DNA from: Streptomyces sp. NBC_01255
GTDB lineage: Bacteria > Actinomycetota > Actinomycetes > Streptomycetales > Streptomycetaceae
Length of the DNA: 64,000 bases
Direction: 5' to 3'
Assembly: GCF_036226445.1 (NCBI RefSeq)
Contig: NZ_CP108474.1
Location: 1,736,001 to 1,800,000, forward strand
Shown here piece after piece: positions 35,003 to 46,268 of this stretch. A model generated the notes under the pieces. The model made no database searches, had not been told where the DNA came from, and worked only from the letters and a program-made list of their open reading frames with translations. Positions within the stretch are counted from its first letter, which is position 1; every line of letters starts with the position of its first letter. Both the position numbers and the translations under genes were made by a program.

Positions 35003-36246
35003 GCACTGAGCGCCCACGGCGTGCGGTCGTCACCGGGATCGGTGTGATCGCCCCCAACGGATTGCGCGCCGACGCGTACTGGAAGTCCGTCCGGGAAGGG
35101 CTCGGCGCACTGGACCGGATCACCCGTGAGGGTTGCGAGGCCATGCCTCTCAAGGTCGCGGGCGAGGTCCGGGGCTTCGACGCCTCCGACCTGATCGAGG
35201 AGCGCTTCCTCGTCCAGACCGACCGGTTCAGCCACTACGCCATGGCCGCGGCCCAACTCGCCCTCGACGACGCCGGCCTCGCCCGCGACGACCCGGAGGA
35301 GCCCTTCTCGATCGGCGTGGTCACCGCTGCCGGTTCGGGCGGCGGCGAGTTCGGCCAGCGGGAGCTCCAGAAGCTCTGGAGCCAGGGATCCAAGTTCGTC
35401 GGCCCGTACCAGTCCATCGCCTGGTTCTACGCCGCGAGCACCGGCCAGATCTCCATCCGGAGCGGGTTCAAGGGGCCGTGCGGAGTGGTCGCGAGCGACG
35501 AGGCGGGCGGCCTGGACGGCATCGCCCACGCCGCTCGGGCCGTACGACGCGGAACGGGCGCGGTGATCGTCGGCGCCGCCGAGGCTCCCCTCGCCCCGTA
35601 CTCGATGGTGTGCCAGCTCGGATACCCGGAGCTCAGCACCGTCGAGGACCCGGACCGCGCCTACCGGCCCTTCACCGCCGGAGCCTGCGGCTTCGTCCCG
35701 GCGGAGGGCGGCGCGATGCTCGTCGTGGAGGACGAGTCCCGTGCCCGCGACCGGGGAGCGGCCGTCCGGGCCGTCGTGGCCGGCCACGGCGCCACGTTCA
35801 CCGGCGCCTCCCGATGGAAGGAGTCCCGGGAGGGACTCGCCCGCGCCATCCGCGTCGCCCTCGACGAGGCCGAGTGCGCCCCGGAGGAGATCGACGTCGT
35901 CTTCGCCGACGCCCTGGGCGTACCGGAGGCGGACCGCGCCGAGGCGCTGGCGATCGCCGACGCCCTCGGAGCACACGCCACCCGCGTACCCGTCACGGCG
36001 CCCAAGACCGGCATCGGCCGCGCCTACTGCGGGGCGCCCGTCCTGGACACCGCCGCCGCGGTCTTCGCGATGGAACACGGCCTGGTCCCCCCCACCCCCA
36101 ACGTGTTCGACATCTGCCACGACCTCGATCTGGTGATGTCCCGCGCTCGCCCCGCCGAGCTGCGCACGGCCCTCGTCCTCAGCCGGGGACTCATGGGATC
36201 CAACGCGGCGCTGATCGTGCGCCGCGGCGACGACTCCGCCCGGTAG
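34999..36246 (+). CDS. Chain-length factor (KS-beta), spore pigment (whiE ORFIV-like)
   Basis: The non-condensing partner of KS-alpha, 415 residues; it sets polyketide length. The Cys position is occupied in [17 protein letters not shown], where canonical chain-length factors carry Gln (xxQAGG) but E168 stands here. Other ketosynthase landmarks are present ([34 protein letters not shown]), and the catalytic His motif NAHGTGT is replaced by [11 protein letters not shown], as expected of KS-beta. The start ATG 34999 overlaps the KS-alpha stop. Confidence 0.95.
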   Translation: MSTERPRRAVVTGIGVIAPNGLRADAYWKSVREGLGALDRITREGCEAMPLKVAGEVRGFDASDLIEERFLVQTDRFSHYAMAAAQLALDDAGLARDDPEEPFSIGVVTAAGSGGGEFGQRELQKLWSQGSKFVGPYQSIAWFYAASTGQISIRSGFKGPCGVVASDEAGGLDGIAHAARAVRRGTGAVIVGAAEAPLAPYSMVCQLGYPELSTVEDPDRAYRPFTAGACGFVPAEGGAMLVVEDESRARDRGAAVRAVVAGHGATFTGASRWKESREGLARAIRVALDEAECAPEEIDVVFADALGVPEADRAEALAIADALGAHATRVPVTAPKTGIGRAYCGAPVLDTAAAVFAMEHGLVPPTPNVFDICHDLDLVMSRARPAELRTALVLSRGLMGSNAALIVRRGDDSAR

Positions 36247-36270
36247 GACCGGGCGGGAAGGAGAGTACAG

Positions 36271-37012
<742 letters not shown>

Positions 37013-37056
37013 GCGCACTCGGCCCCGCACACCCGCACTCCCAGGAAGGAAGGTCC

Positions 37057-37389
37057 ATGCACCACGCTCTGATCGTCGCCCGCATGGCGCCCGGTTCGGC
37101 GCCGGCGATCGCCGACGTGTTCGCCGCCTCCGACCGTGGCGAACTCCCCCATCTGGTCGGCGTCTCCCGGCGTCGCCTGTTCCAGTTCGGCGACGTGTAC
37201 CTGCACCTCATCGAGTCGGAGCAGGACCCGGCGCCGGCCATCGCGAAGCTGACCGGACACCCCGAGTTCCGGGACGCGAGCGAGAAGCTGTCGGCGTTCG
37301 TCAGCGCGTACGACCCGAAGACGTGGCGGAGCCCCAAGGACGCCATGGCGCAGTGCTTCTACAGCTGGGAGCGGGACGCAGGTTCCTGA
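37057..37389 (+). CDS. TcmI-family polyketide cyclase (whiE ORFVII-like)
   Basis: A 110-residue ferredoxin-like cyclase acting late in ring closure. HHALIVARMAPGSAPAIADVF and GVSRRRLFQFGDVYLHLIES are typical of the TcmI family. ATG 37057 follows AGGAAGGAAGG. It is the last gene of the pigment operon; an 18-bp terminator stem starts 11 bases past its stop. Confidence 0.94.
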   Translation: MHHALIVARMAPGSAPAIADVFAASDRGELPHLVGVSRRRLFQFGDVYLHLIESEQDPAPAIAKLTGHPEFRDASEKLSAFVSAYDPKTWRSPKDAMAQCFYSWERDAGS

Positions 37390-37399
37390 TCTCCCGAGC

Positions 37400-37452
37400 A
37401 AACCCGAGGCCGCCCGCCCCGCGAACGACGCGGAGCGGGCGGCCTCGGGTTT
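37400..37452. terminator. Bidirectional terminator with 18-bp perfect stem
   Basis: AAACCCGAGGCCGCCCGC (37400-37417) and GCGGGCGGCCTCGGGTTT (37435-37452) are exact reverse complements with a 17-base loop. The stem is flanked by A/T bases on both strands. It lies between the convergent pigment operon and the O-methyltransferase gene and can stop transcription in both directions. Confidence 0.92.
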
Positions 37453-37469
37453 CCCTCCTTCGCCTCCCG

Positions 37470-38540
37470 TCAGGCGGGAACGGTGCACTCGAACGCGTGG
37501 AGGTACGCGTTGACCGGCCGGATCTCGCCGATGACGAGACCCGCGTCCGTCAGCCGGTCGACCATGCTCTGCCGGGTGTGCTTCGCACCGCCGACATTGA
37601 GGAGCAGCAGCAGGTCCATGGCCGTCGTGAACCTCATCGAGGGCGTGTCGTCCACGAGGTTCTCGATCACGACGACCCGGGCGCCGGGACACGCCGCCTT
37701 GCGGACGTTGGCGAGCGCCCTGCGGGTGCTGTCGTCGTCCCACTCCAGGATGTTCTTGATGATGTACACATCCGCCTGGACCGGGATGTCCTCACGGCAG
37801 TCGCCTGCCACGACACGGACCCGGGGACTCAGCGCGCCGCCGTCCCGCAGGCGCGGGTCGGCGTTGTCCACCACCCCGGGAAGGTCGAGCAGCGTGCCGT
37901 TCAGGGTGGGGTGCCGCTCCAGCAGACTCGCCAGGACGTGCCCCTGTCCCCCTCCGATGTCCGCGACGGAGGAGGCCCCCTGCAGATCGAGCAGGTCGGC
38001 GACGTCCCGGGCGGACTGCCGGCTCGACGTGGTCATGGCCCGGTTGAACACGTACGCGGACTCGGGCGCCTCTTCGTTGAGGTAGGTGAAGAACTCCTTC
38101 TCGTACACGTCCTCGAAGACGGCGCGGCCCGAGCGCACCGCCTCGTCGAGCTTCGGCCAGACGTCCCACGTCCACGGCTCCGTGCACCACAGGGCGATGT
38201 ACCGCAGGCTGTGCGGATCGTCCTCGCGCAGCAGTCGGGACATCTCGGTGTGGGCGAACGTGCCGTCGGGGTGCTCCGTGAAGACGCCCTGGCAGGTCAG
38301 CGCGCGCAGCAGCCGCCGCAGTGTGCCCGGCTGGGTCTTCACCGCGGCCGCCAGGTCCTCGACGGTCATGGGCGTGTCGGCCAGGGCGTCCGCCACACCG
38401 AGGCGGACGGCCGCGCGTACGGCGGCGGCGCGCGCCGCCCCGAATACGAGCTCCCTGAGCCGCATGGGCGGCGGAGGAGCCGGATCGACGGTCGGGGGAA
38501 CCGGATCAACCGTCTGGGGAACCGGATCAACAGTCGTCAT
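37470..38540 (-). CDS. SAM-dependent O-methyltransferase (acetylserotonin-OMT type)
   Basis: A methyltransferase of 356 residues, of the class that methylates hydroxyls on aromatic polyketides. An N-terminal winged-helix dimerisation domain (ELVFGAARAAAVRAAVRLGV; LRRLLRALTCQGVFTEH) precedes the SAM-binding ADIGGGQGHVLASLLERHP; the acidic loop LDLPGVVDNA and a catalytic-region YIIKNILEWDDD follow. ATG 38540 is preferred; the first ~20 residues are Pro-rich repeats of TVDPVP encoded by a near 21-base repeat. It converges on the pigment operon, so pigment O-methylation is possible but not shown. Confidence 0.9.
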   Translation of the reverse strand: MTTVDPVPQTVDPVPPTVDPAPPPPMRLRELVFGAARAAAVRAAVRLGVADALADTPMTVEDLAAAVKTQPGTLRRLLRALTCQGVFTEHPDGTFAHTEMSRLLREDDPHSLRYIALWCTEPWTWDVWPKLDEAVRSGRAVFEDVYEKEFFTYLNEEAPESAYVFNRAMTTSSRQSARDVADLLDLQGASSVADIGGGQGHVLASLLERHPTLNGTLLDLPGVVDNADPRLRDGGALSPRVRVVAGDCREDIPVQADVYIIKNILEWDDDSTRRALANVRKAACPGARVVVIENLVDDTPSMRFTTAMDLLLLLNVGGAKHTRQSMVDRLTDAGLVIGEIRPVNAYLHAFECTVPA

Positions 38541-38592
38541 CTGTCGCCTTGTCTGTGCTGTGGTGCCGTGGCTGGGGAAGCGGAGCCGACCG

Positions 38593-39657
38593 TCAGCACA
38601 TGCCCGCGGGCTCCGAGACCCCGCAGGTGTTGCCACGGAAGGTGTTGCCCTTGCCGGTGTCCCGGTTGGCGAGGTCGGCCGAGCCGTTGCGGAGTACGAC
38701 GTTGTCGCGGATCTCGTTGCGCTCGTTGAGGGCGCCCACGAAGCTCTTGAACAGCACGATGCCGCCCGACAGCGGCGAGGCGCCGACGTTGTCCACGATC
38801 CTGTTCTCCGCCACCAGCGTCTCCTCGGCGCCGGTGAGGACGATTCCCGAGCCCTGCAGGAAGGGCAGCCGGGGGGTCTTGGGGCAGAGCTTGTTGTTGT
38901 CGTGGATGTGGTTCCGGCGCAGGGTCATCGCCCCGGCGCGCGGCGTGGACTCGTCGCCCACCACGAATACGGCGGCACAGTTCCCGGTCGCCTCGTTGCG
39001 CTCGACGGTCAGGTTCCGCAGGCGTCGCACGGTGACGCCGATCCGGTTGCCGGACATGCGGTTGTGGCTGATCACCGTCCCCTCGGCGTCGACGGCGCCC
39101 GCCTCCGTGTCGGTGGTGTTGGAGACGAACAGTCCGGCGTCGGCGTTGTCCCGGGCGACGCTGTGCGTCAGCACGCTGCGTACGGAGCGCTCCAGGGCGA
39201 TGCCCCAGTTGCCGTTCTTCTCGGCGGTCACCCGGTGGACCTTCAGCCGGTCGGTCCGCGACGCCCACAGGCCGTTCTTGGTGAAGCTCCTGAGCGTCAG
39301 CGAGCGCACGGTGACGCCCTCGACGGGACTGCTGTCCGTGCCGGTCACGCAGATGCCGTGACCGGCCTTGGCGCACACGTCGTCGGCGGCGGCCTTGCCG
39401 GGCACGAGGACGGTGGGAAAGACGGTCGAACCCCGCAGGGTCAGGTTCGACGTGGTGATGCGGACGCTCTCACGGTAGGTGCCCGGGGAGAGCACGACGG
39501 TGTCCCCGGGCTTCGCGGCGTCCACTGCTTGCTGGATCGATTCGCCCGGCTTGACCCGGTGCACCGTCCGATGGCCGGCCGTCGGAACGGCGGCCCCCAT
39601 CCCCGAGACCACGAGAGTCACGGTGCATGCCAGGTAGGCGATCTGTCGTCTGGTCAT
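38593..39657 (-). CDS. Secreted right-handed beta-helix protein
   Basis: A 354-residue exported protein. The signal is AYLACTVTLVVSGMGAAVPTA. The body shows repeated beta-helix coils: ESIQQAVDAAKPGDTVVLSPG at the start, then TVERNEATGNCAAVFV, VISHNRMSGNRIGVTV and LVAENRIVDNVG. Pectate-lyase-like and NosD-type carbohydrate-binding proteins have this fold; no catalytic residues can be assigned. The six Cys suggest disulfides outside the cell. It is 52 bases from the O-methyltransferase on the same strand and divergent from the MFS gene at 39845. Confidence 0.88.
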   Translation of the reverse strand: MTRRQIAYLACTVTLVVSGMGAAVPTAGHRTVHRVKPGESIQQAVDAAKPGDTVVLSPGTYRESVRITTSNLTLRGSTVFPTVLVPGKAAADDVCAKAGHGICVTGTDSSPVEGVTVRSLTLRSFTKNGLWASRTDRLKVHRVTAEKNGNWGIALERSVRSVLTHSVARDNADAGLFVSNTTDTEAGAVDAEGTVISHNRMSGNRIGVTVRRLRNLTVERNEATGNCAAVFVVGDESTPRAGAMTLRRNHIHDNNKLCPKTPRLPFLQGSGIVLTGAEETLVAENRIVDNVGASPLSGGIVLFKSFVGALNERNEIRDNVVLRNGSADLANRDTGKGNTFRGNTCGVSEPAGMC

Positions 39658-39844
39658 ACGGCGAAGCTATGAGCGCGTGTTCCGACCTGCCACCGCTGAT
39701 CCTCCAGGCGGCCCTGGGCATACCTCCCTGCGGTCCACTCGATGGGCGTGGCGCGCGGGTCCTGGGGGGGAATCGCCGCCGCGCCGTGGAGCATGGGGCC
39801 GCCGGGGGCACCTCTTCGGTGCAGCGGGCAGGGAAGAGGTTCGA

Positions 39845-41392
39845 ATGCGTAAGTGGTGGCCCTTGGCGGCGATCTGTCTGGGCACCTTCATGCTTCTGCT
39901 GGACGTCACGATCGTGACCGTGGCGCTGCCCGCCATGGCCGCGGACCTCGGCACCACACTCCCCGATGTGGAGTGGGTGGTCGACATCTACGCCCTGGCA
40001 CTGGCGTCGCTGTTGCTCGGCGTCGGTTCCCGGGCCGACCGGGTGGGCCGCAAGAAGGTGTATCTCGTCGGGCTGATCGTCTTCACCGCGGCTTCGCTGG
40101 TGTGCGCGGTCGCCCCGAACGTGGGTGTGCTGATCGGCGCCCGGGCGGTACAGGGACTGGGCGCCGCCGGGATGTTCGGTACGACGATCGCCCTGCTCGG
40201 CATGCACTACAGCGGCCGGGAGCGGGGTGTGGCCTTCGCCGTGTGGGGCGCCACCAACTCGGTCGCCGCAGCGGCCGGGCCGGTGGTCGGCGGACTCCTC
40301 ACCCAGTACCTGGACTGGCGATGGATCTTCTTCGTCAACCTGCCGGTCTGCCTGGCCGCCGTCGTCATGACGCTGCGCTCGGTGCGAGAGGCCAAGGGCC
40401 AGGGCCGGCAGCGTGCGGACGTGCTCGGCATGGTCACCTTCACGGTGGCAAGCGGGGCCCTCACGTTCGGGCTGATCCGGGCCCACTCCGACGGCTGGGC
40501 GGCACCCTTCACGCTCGGCCTGTTCGCAACGGCGGCCGTCGCCCTCACCCTCTTCGTCGTGGTCGAGACGAGGCACGAGCACCCCGTCCTCGACCTGTCG
40601 CTGTTCCGCAGGCCGTCGTTCACCGGCATCATGATCAGCGCCCTGTTCCTGCAAGGCGCCGCGTTCGCCTATCTGTTGTTCGAGTCGCTGTGGATGCAGT
40701 CCGTACTGGGGTACGAGCCCGTCGAAGCAGGTCTCTACATCCTGCCCATGTGCGCCTCCGCGTTCGTCGTCTCGGCGCTCACAGGCCGCTTCGGTCCCTG
40801 GCCGCCCCGGGCGACCATCGGGGGAGGGCTTGCCCTCATCGCCCTGGGCTCCGGAATGCAGGCCACACTCGACGCGGGGTCTTCGGGGAGCAGCCTCGTG
40901 GCAGGGCTCGTCGTCGCAGGCCTGGGCGTCGGGCTCGTGACACCGAGCCTGTCGGCGGCGGCCCTGGCCACGGTACCGCCGGAGCGCGGAGGCATGGTGG
41001 GCGGTGCGGTCAACACCTTCCGCCAGTTGGGCTTCGCCTTGGGGATCGCCGGGTTCGGCCTGATCTTTCAGTCGCGGATCGAGAGTGTGCTGAAGGCCGA
41101 CGGCAGTGTCCCGGACCCGCATGAGGCGGCCGTCGCTCTGAGCGGCGGACAAGCCCGGTCGATCGTCGCCGGCTGGCCGGAAGGTGAACGCGCCGAGATG
41201 GCGCACTTGGTGCGTGAGGCGTTCGCGTCCGGCCTGAACGCGGTGCTGGTCGTGGCGGCGGCCCTGGGGGCGGCGGCCTCACTGCTCGTCGTCGCGACGG
41301 TGCGCGTCCCCACGGGCGGCGCCGAGCAGCGGAAGCCGGAAGCGGGCGCGAGCCCACACGGACAGGAGACGCGAGCGGACGCCGCCCTGTAG
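39845..41392 (+). CDS. MFS drug exporter, 14-helix DHA2 family
   Basis: A proton-coupled exporter of 515 residues. Helix 1 is AAICLGTFMLLLDVTIVTVAL, with the DHA2 motif (Asp) conserved; motif A is GSRADRVGRKKVYLVG and motif C is GAVNTFRQLGFALGIAG-like at the later half. The C-terminal segment beyond the last helix is charged (GAEQRKPEAGASPHGQE). The ATG 39845, preceded by GAAGAGG, is the first that gives a sensible N-terminus; the frame extends 56 residues upstream without a domain. Substrate unknown; could export pigment intermediates or drugs. Confidence 0.9.
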   Translation: MRKWWPLAAICLGTFMLLLDVTIVTVALPAMAADLGTTLPDVEWVVDIYALALASLLLGVGSRADRVGRKKVYLVGLIVFTAASLVCAVAPNVGVLIGARAVQGLGAAGMFGTTIALLGMHYSGRERGVAFAVWGATNSVAAAAGPVVGGLLTQYLDWRWIFFVNLPVCLAAVVMTLRSVREAKGQGRQRADVLGMVTFTVASGALTFGLIRAHSDGWAAPFTLGLFATAAVALTLFVVVETRHEHPVLDLSLFRRPSFTGIMISALFLQGAAFAYLLFESLWMQSVLGYEPVEAGLYILPMCASAFVVSALTGRFGPWPPRATIGGGLALIALGSGMQATLDAGSSGSSLVAGLVVAGLGVGLVTPSLSAAALATVPPERGGMVGGAVNTFRQLGFALGIAGFGLIFQSRIESVLKADGSVPDPHEAAVALSGGQARSIVAGWPEGERAEMAHLVREAFASGLNAVLVVAAALGAAASLLVVATVRVPTGGAEQRKPEAGASPHGQETRADAAL

Positions 41393-41422
41393 CGGCGGCC
41401 CGGGTGTGGGCGGCGGAGTGGA

Positions 41423-42829
41423 TCAGCCCGTCGGGTAGGCGACGGGGTACGGGACGAAGGTGCTGGTGTTCTGGTCGATCCGCAGCGGGCGGCCGAGGGG
41501 CGGTGCGGCGCGCTGGGGGCAGTCCAGGCGTTCGCAGACGCGGCATCCCATGCCGATCGGGGTGGCGGCGGCCGTGTTGTCCAGGTCGAGGCCGTCGGAG
41601 TACACCAGCCGGTGGGCGTGGCGGATCTCGCAGCCGAGGCCGATGGCGAAGGTCTTGCCGGGCCGGCCCCAGCCGCCGCGGTGCCGGGTGACGGCGCGTG
41701 CCGTCCAGAGGTAGCGCTGCCCGTCGGGCATGGCCGCGACCTGGACGTGGATGCGGCCGGGTGCGGCGAAGGCCTCGTACACGTTCCACAGGGGGCAGGT
41801 GCCGCCGGAGCGGGAGAAATGGAAGCCGGTGGCCGACTGCCGCTTCGACATGTTCCCCGCCCGGTCCACCCGGACGAAGGAGAAGGGGACACCCCGCAGG
41901 CGGGGGCGCTGGAGGGTGCTGAGGCGGTGGCAGACGGTCTCGTAGCCGAGCCCGAAGCGGTCGGTGAGCCGCTCGATGTCGTACCGGAACTCCTCCGCCG
42001 CCGCGTGGAACGGCTCGTACGGCAGGATCAGCGCGGCCGCGAAGTGGTTCGCGATGCCGATGCGGGCCAGCCGGTGCGCGGGGCCACCGGGCGGGAAGTC
42101 CTCGGCCGCCTGCCGGTCCAGGCCGTCCCCGTACTCCAGGAGCGCCAGCTGGGTGGCCATGCGGAAGGCCCGCTGGCCGGGGCGCAGGAGCGCCGACAGG
42201 TGCAGCGAACGGGTGGACTCGTCGTAGTGGTGCAGGCGTTCGCCGCTCTCAGAGGACAGGCGGACCCCGTGGGCGTCGGAGAGCCGGTCCGTCAGGGTCC
42301 TGACGACGTCCCCGGGCTTGATGCCGATCTCCGTCGCGAGGGCCTCGGCCGCGCGGTCGGTCTCGTCGAGGTAGTTCTGCCGGCGGTAGAAGAAGTCGCG
42401 GATCTCCTCGTGCGGGGAGCGCGGCAGCTCCGGGTCGGCGCCGCGGGGATCCGCGACGTCGGCAAGGCGTTCGCCCAGCTCGTGGTTGCGCCGGCCGAGA
42501 GCGACCAGGACCTGTGCGACCTCGGGCATCCGGGAGGCGAGGTCGGACAGGTCGGAGGCGGAGACCCGGGCGGCGGCGAGTTCACCGGCCAGGGCCTCCC
42601 GCAGGTCGGCGATGAGGCGGCTGGTGTCGCGCTCGGAGAAGAAGCCCGGGTCGACGCCGAAGGTCTCGGTCAGCCGGAGCAGTACGGGCACGGTGAGCGG
42701 TCTGGCGTCGTGCTCCATCTGGTTGAGGTAGCTCGGGGAGATGCCCAGGGACCGCGCCAGCTCGGCCTGGCTCATCCGGCGCTCCTCCCGCAGCCGTCGC
42801 AGCCGCGCTCCCGCGTAGGTCTTGCTCAC
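41423..42829 (-). CDS. ramB: RamB/ScfR-type regulator of the glyoxylate shunt
   Basis: A large XRE-type regulator of 468 residues. Residues ~5-65 form the helix-turn-helix (RLRRLREERRMSQAELARSLG; SPSYLNQMEHDARPL). A central IrrE-like helical domain (ANHFAAALILPYEPFHAAAEEF) and a C-terminal Cys-rich region (GCEIRHAHRLVYSDG; GCRVCERLDCPQRAAP) complete the short-chain-fatty-acyl-responsive (ScfR) architecture. The GTG 42829 has GGAGG upstream. It is divergent from isocitrate lyase, the known RamB target, so it likely represses or activates aceA according to acetate status. Confidence 0.92.
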   Translation of the reverse strand: MSKTYAGARLRRLREERRMSQAELARSLGISPSYLNQMEHDARPLTVPVLLRLTETFGVDPGFFSERDTSRLIADLREALAGELAAARVSASDLSDLASRMPEVAQVLVALGRRNHELGERLADVADPRGADPELPRSPHEEIRDFFYRRQNYLDETDRAAEALATEIGIKPGDVVRTLTDRLSDAHGVRLSSESGERLHHYDESTRSLHLSALLRPGQRAFRMATQLALLEYGDGLDRQAAEDFPPGGPAHRLARIGIANHFAAALILPYEPFHAAAEEFRYDIERLTDRFGLGYETVCHRLSTLQRPRLRGVPFSFVRVDRAGNMSKRQSATGFHFSRSGGTCPLWNVYEAFAAPGRIHVQVAAMPDGQRYLWTARAVTRHRGGWGRPGKTFAIGLGCEIRHAHRLVYSDGLDLDNTAAATPIGMGCRVCERLDCPQRAAPPLGRPLRIDQNTSTFVPYPVAYPTG

Positions 42830-42920
42830 CCGCGTCCTCCCGGTCGGTCCCCCGGCACCCCGGGCCGGATCGGTCCGCGCCCGGGTCAGCGTACGCGGAC
42901 CCGGGTGCCTTCTTTCTCTT

Positions 42921-43209
42921 AACAAAGTTGGCAATTGCGGGCCGGAAGATTCGCGGAAGTTGGCAGACGTCCACGATTGATGACACCCCGTGCCGCTGCC
43001 AGAGTCTGAGTGCGGCCCGCCGGACGCAGTAGGTCCGGGCCCGGACCCGGGAACCAATTCATGCCCTGATCTCGGCCTTCCCGGTACGGCGCGACCTGGA
43101 GCGGCGGGATTGCTCACCTCCGCGTCATCCAGGCACGGGCGGGCCGCACCCCCTATCGAGACACGCAGTGCCACACCCTTCGCGGGCAACCGTTCGGGCT
43201 TGGCAAACG
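42921..43209. promoter_or_regulatory. aceA/ramB intergenic region with repeated AAGTTGGCA-type sites
   Basis: The 399-base gap holds no gene. AAAGTTGGCAATTG (about 42924-42937), GAAGTTGGCAGACG (about 42956-42969) and TTGGCAAACG (43200-43209) share a TTGGCA core. The first two lie near the regulator start, the third just before aceA. RamB of Corynebacterium binds a related motif rich in TTTGC/GCAAA, so these are candidate sites; consensus recalled, not computed. Confidence 0.5.
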
Positions 43210-43228
43210 CGGCAGATCCAAGGAGACG

Positions 43229-44524
<1,296 letters not shown>

Positions 44525-44525
44525 G

Positions 44526-44573
44526 CCGCTTGACCGCTTGACCGCTTGACCGCCAGACCGCTTGACCGCCAGA
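44526..44573. repeat. Six tandem octamers between aceA and aceB
   Basis: Units of 8 bases: CCGCTTGA three times, CCGCCAGA, CCGCTTGA, CCGCCAGA, then a partial copy. It begins one base after the aceA stop and is not part of a gene. No stable hairpin or known site is apparent; it may vary in copy number. Confidence 0.92.
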
Positions 44574-44675
44574 CCGCCGGTCCGGCGTCCCACCGGCTCG
44601 CGTCCCGGACGAACGGGGGGGCGGGCGACCGTCTCCGCCCGCCCTCCCGTTCCCCTCCCAGCTCAGGAGAGTTCG

Positions 44676-46268
44676 ATGACCACCAGCGCACTGACCCGTC
44701 GGGTGCGTGTCCTCGCCGCACCGGGCGAGCGCCACGAGCAGATCCTCACGCCCGCCGCCCTCGACTTCGTCGCCCTGCTCGCCGACGCCTTCGCCGAGCG
44801 GCGGCAGTGGGTCCTCAAGGAGCGCCGCCGCCGGGCCATCCGCCTCGCGACGGGCACCCCGCTCGACTTCTCGCGCGCCACCTCCCGGATCCGGTCCGAC
44901 GCGTCCTGGCGGGTCGCGCCGCCCGCCCCCGGACTCACCGACCGCCGCGTCGAGATCACCGGCCCGCCGGAGCGGCGCATGGCCGTCAACGCGCTGAACT
45001 CCAGTGCGCGGGTCTGGATGGCCGACTTCGAGGACGCCACCGCACCCACCTGGGAGAACGTCATCGGCGGCCAGCTGGTGCTGCTGGACGCCGTCGAGCG
45101 CCGGCTCGACTTCACGAGCCCGGAGGGCAAGGAGTACCGGCTGGGCCCGAATCCCGGCACCATCACGGTCCGGCCGCGCGGCTGGCACCTCGACGAACAC
45201 CACCTGGAGCTCGGCGGCCGCCCCGCCCCCGCCTCCCTCGTCGACTTCGGCCTCTACTTCTTCCACTGCGCGCAGCGGCAGATCGACGCCGGACGCGGCC
45301 CGTACTTCTACCTCCCCAAGCTGGAGAACGCCTACGAGGCCCGCCTCTGGAACGACGTCTTCCTGCTGGCGCAGGACCTCCTCGGCATCCCCCGGGGCAC
45401 GATCAGGGCCACCGTCCTCATCGAGACGATCACCGCCGCCTTCGAGATGGAGGAGATCCTCTACGAGCTGCGCGAGCACAGCTCCGGCCTCAACGCCGGG
45501 CGCTGGGACTACCTGTTCAGCCTCATCAAGACCTTCGGCCACCGCACCGACTTCCTGCTGCCCGACCGGGCCAAGGTCACCATGACCGCCCCCTTCATGC
45601 GCGCCTACACCGAACTGCTCGTCCGCACCTGCCACAAGCGCGGCGCCCACGCCATCGGCGGCATGGCCGCCCAGATCCCGAGCAGGGACCCGGAGGCCCG
45701 CGCCGCCGCACTGGCCACCGTGCGGCTCGACAAGGAACGCGAGGCCGAGGACGGCTTCGACGGCTCCTGGGTCGCCCACCCCGGACTCGTCCCGACCTGC
45801 CACGAGGTCTTCGACGCCGTGCTCGGCGACCGGCCCGACCAGATCCACCGGACCCGCGAGGACGTGGAGGTCACGGCGGCCGACCTGCTCTCCGTCCGCC
45901 GGATCAGCGGCCCGCCGACGGACGAGGGGCTGCGGACCAACATCGCCGTCACCCTGCGGTACTACGACGCCTGGCTTCGCGGCCAGGGCGCGGTGGCCCT
46001 CCACGGGCTCATGGAGGACGCCGCCACGGCGGAGATCGCCCGCGTCCAGATCTGGCAGTGGCTTCGCCATCGCGTCGTCGACCGCGAGACCGTCCTGCGT
46101 CTTCTGGACGCGGAACTGGCCGCGCTCGGGGACGAGTTCCCGCAGGCGGCCTTGGACGAGGTGCGGGAGTTGTTCGAGGAGACCGCGCTCGCGGCCGACC
46201 TCCCCTCCTTCTTCACCCCCTCCGCCTACGAGCGCCACCTCGTCCGGACCGCGGAGCCGCGGACATGA
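44676..46268 (+). CDS. aceB: Malate synthase A
   Basis: Condenses glyoxylate with acetyl-CoA to malate, completing the shunt. It has 530 residues from ATG 44676 with AGGAGA just upstream; the frame extends further left without a sensible protein. Family motifs: SSARVWMADFEDATAPTWEN, RPRGWHLDEHH, TVLIETITAAFEMEEIL (active-site Glu), NAGRWDYLFSLIKTF and the C-terminal catalytic-Asp region LMEDAATAEIARVQIWQW. The stop overlaps the next start (ATGA), so the dehydrogenase that follows is co-translated. Confidence 0.97.
   Translation: MTTSALTRRVRVLAAPGERHEQILTPAALDFVALLADAFAERRQWVLKERRRRAIRLATGTPLDFSRATSRIRSDASWRVAPPAPGLTDRRVEITGPPERRMAVNALNSSARVWMADFEDATAPTWENVIGGQLVLLDAVERRLDFTSPEGKEYRLGPNPGTITVRPRGWHLDEHHLELGGRPAPASLVDFGLYFFHCAQRQIDAGRGPYFYLPKLENAYEARLWNDVFLLAQDLLGIPRGTIRATVLIETITAAFEMEEILYELREHSSGLNAGRWDYLFSLIKTFGHRTDFLLPDRAKVTMTAPFMRAYTELLVRTCHKRGAHAIGGMAAQIPSRDPEARAAALATVRLDKEREAEDGFDGSWVAHPGLVPTCHEVFDAVLGDRPDQIHRTREDVEVTAADLLSVRRISGPPTDEGLRTNIAVTLRYYDAWLRGQGAVALHGLMEDAATAEIARVQIWQWLRHRVVDRETVLRLLDAELAALGDEFPQAALDEVRELFEETALAADLPSFFTPSAYERHLVRTAEPRT

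Noticed and set aside
44526..44573. CRISPR array between aceA and aceB
   Set aside because: Octamers are directly adjacent without unique spacers, and no cas genes are near.
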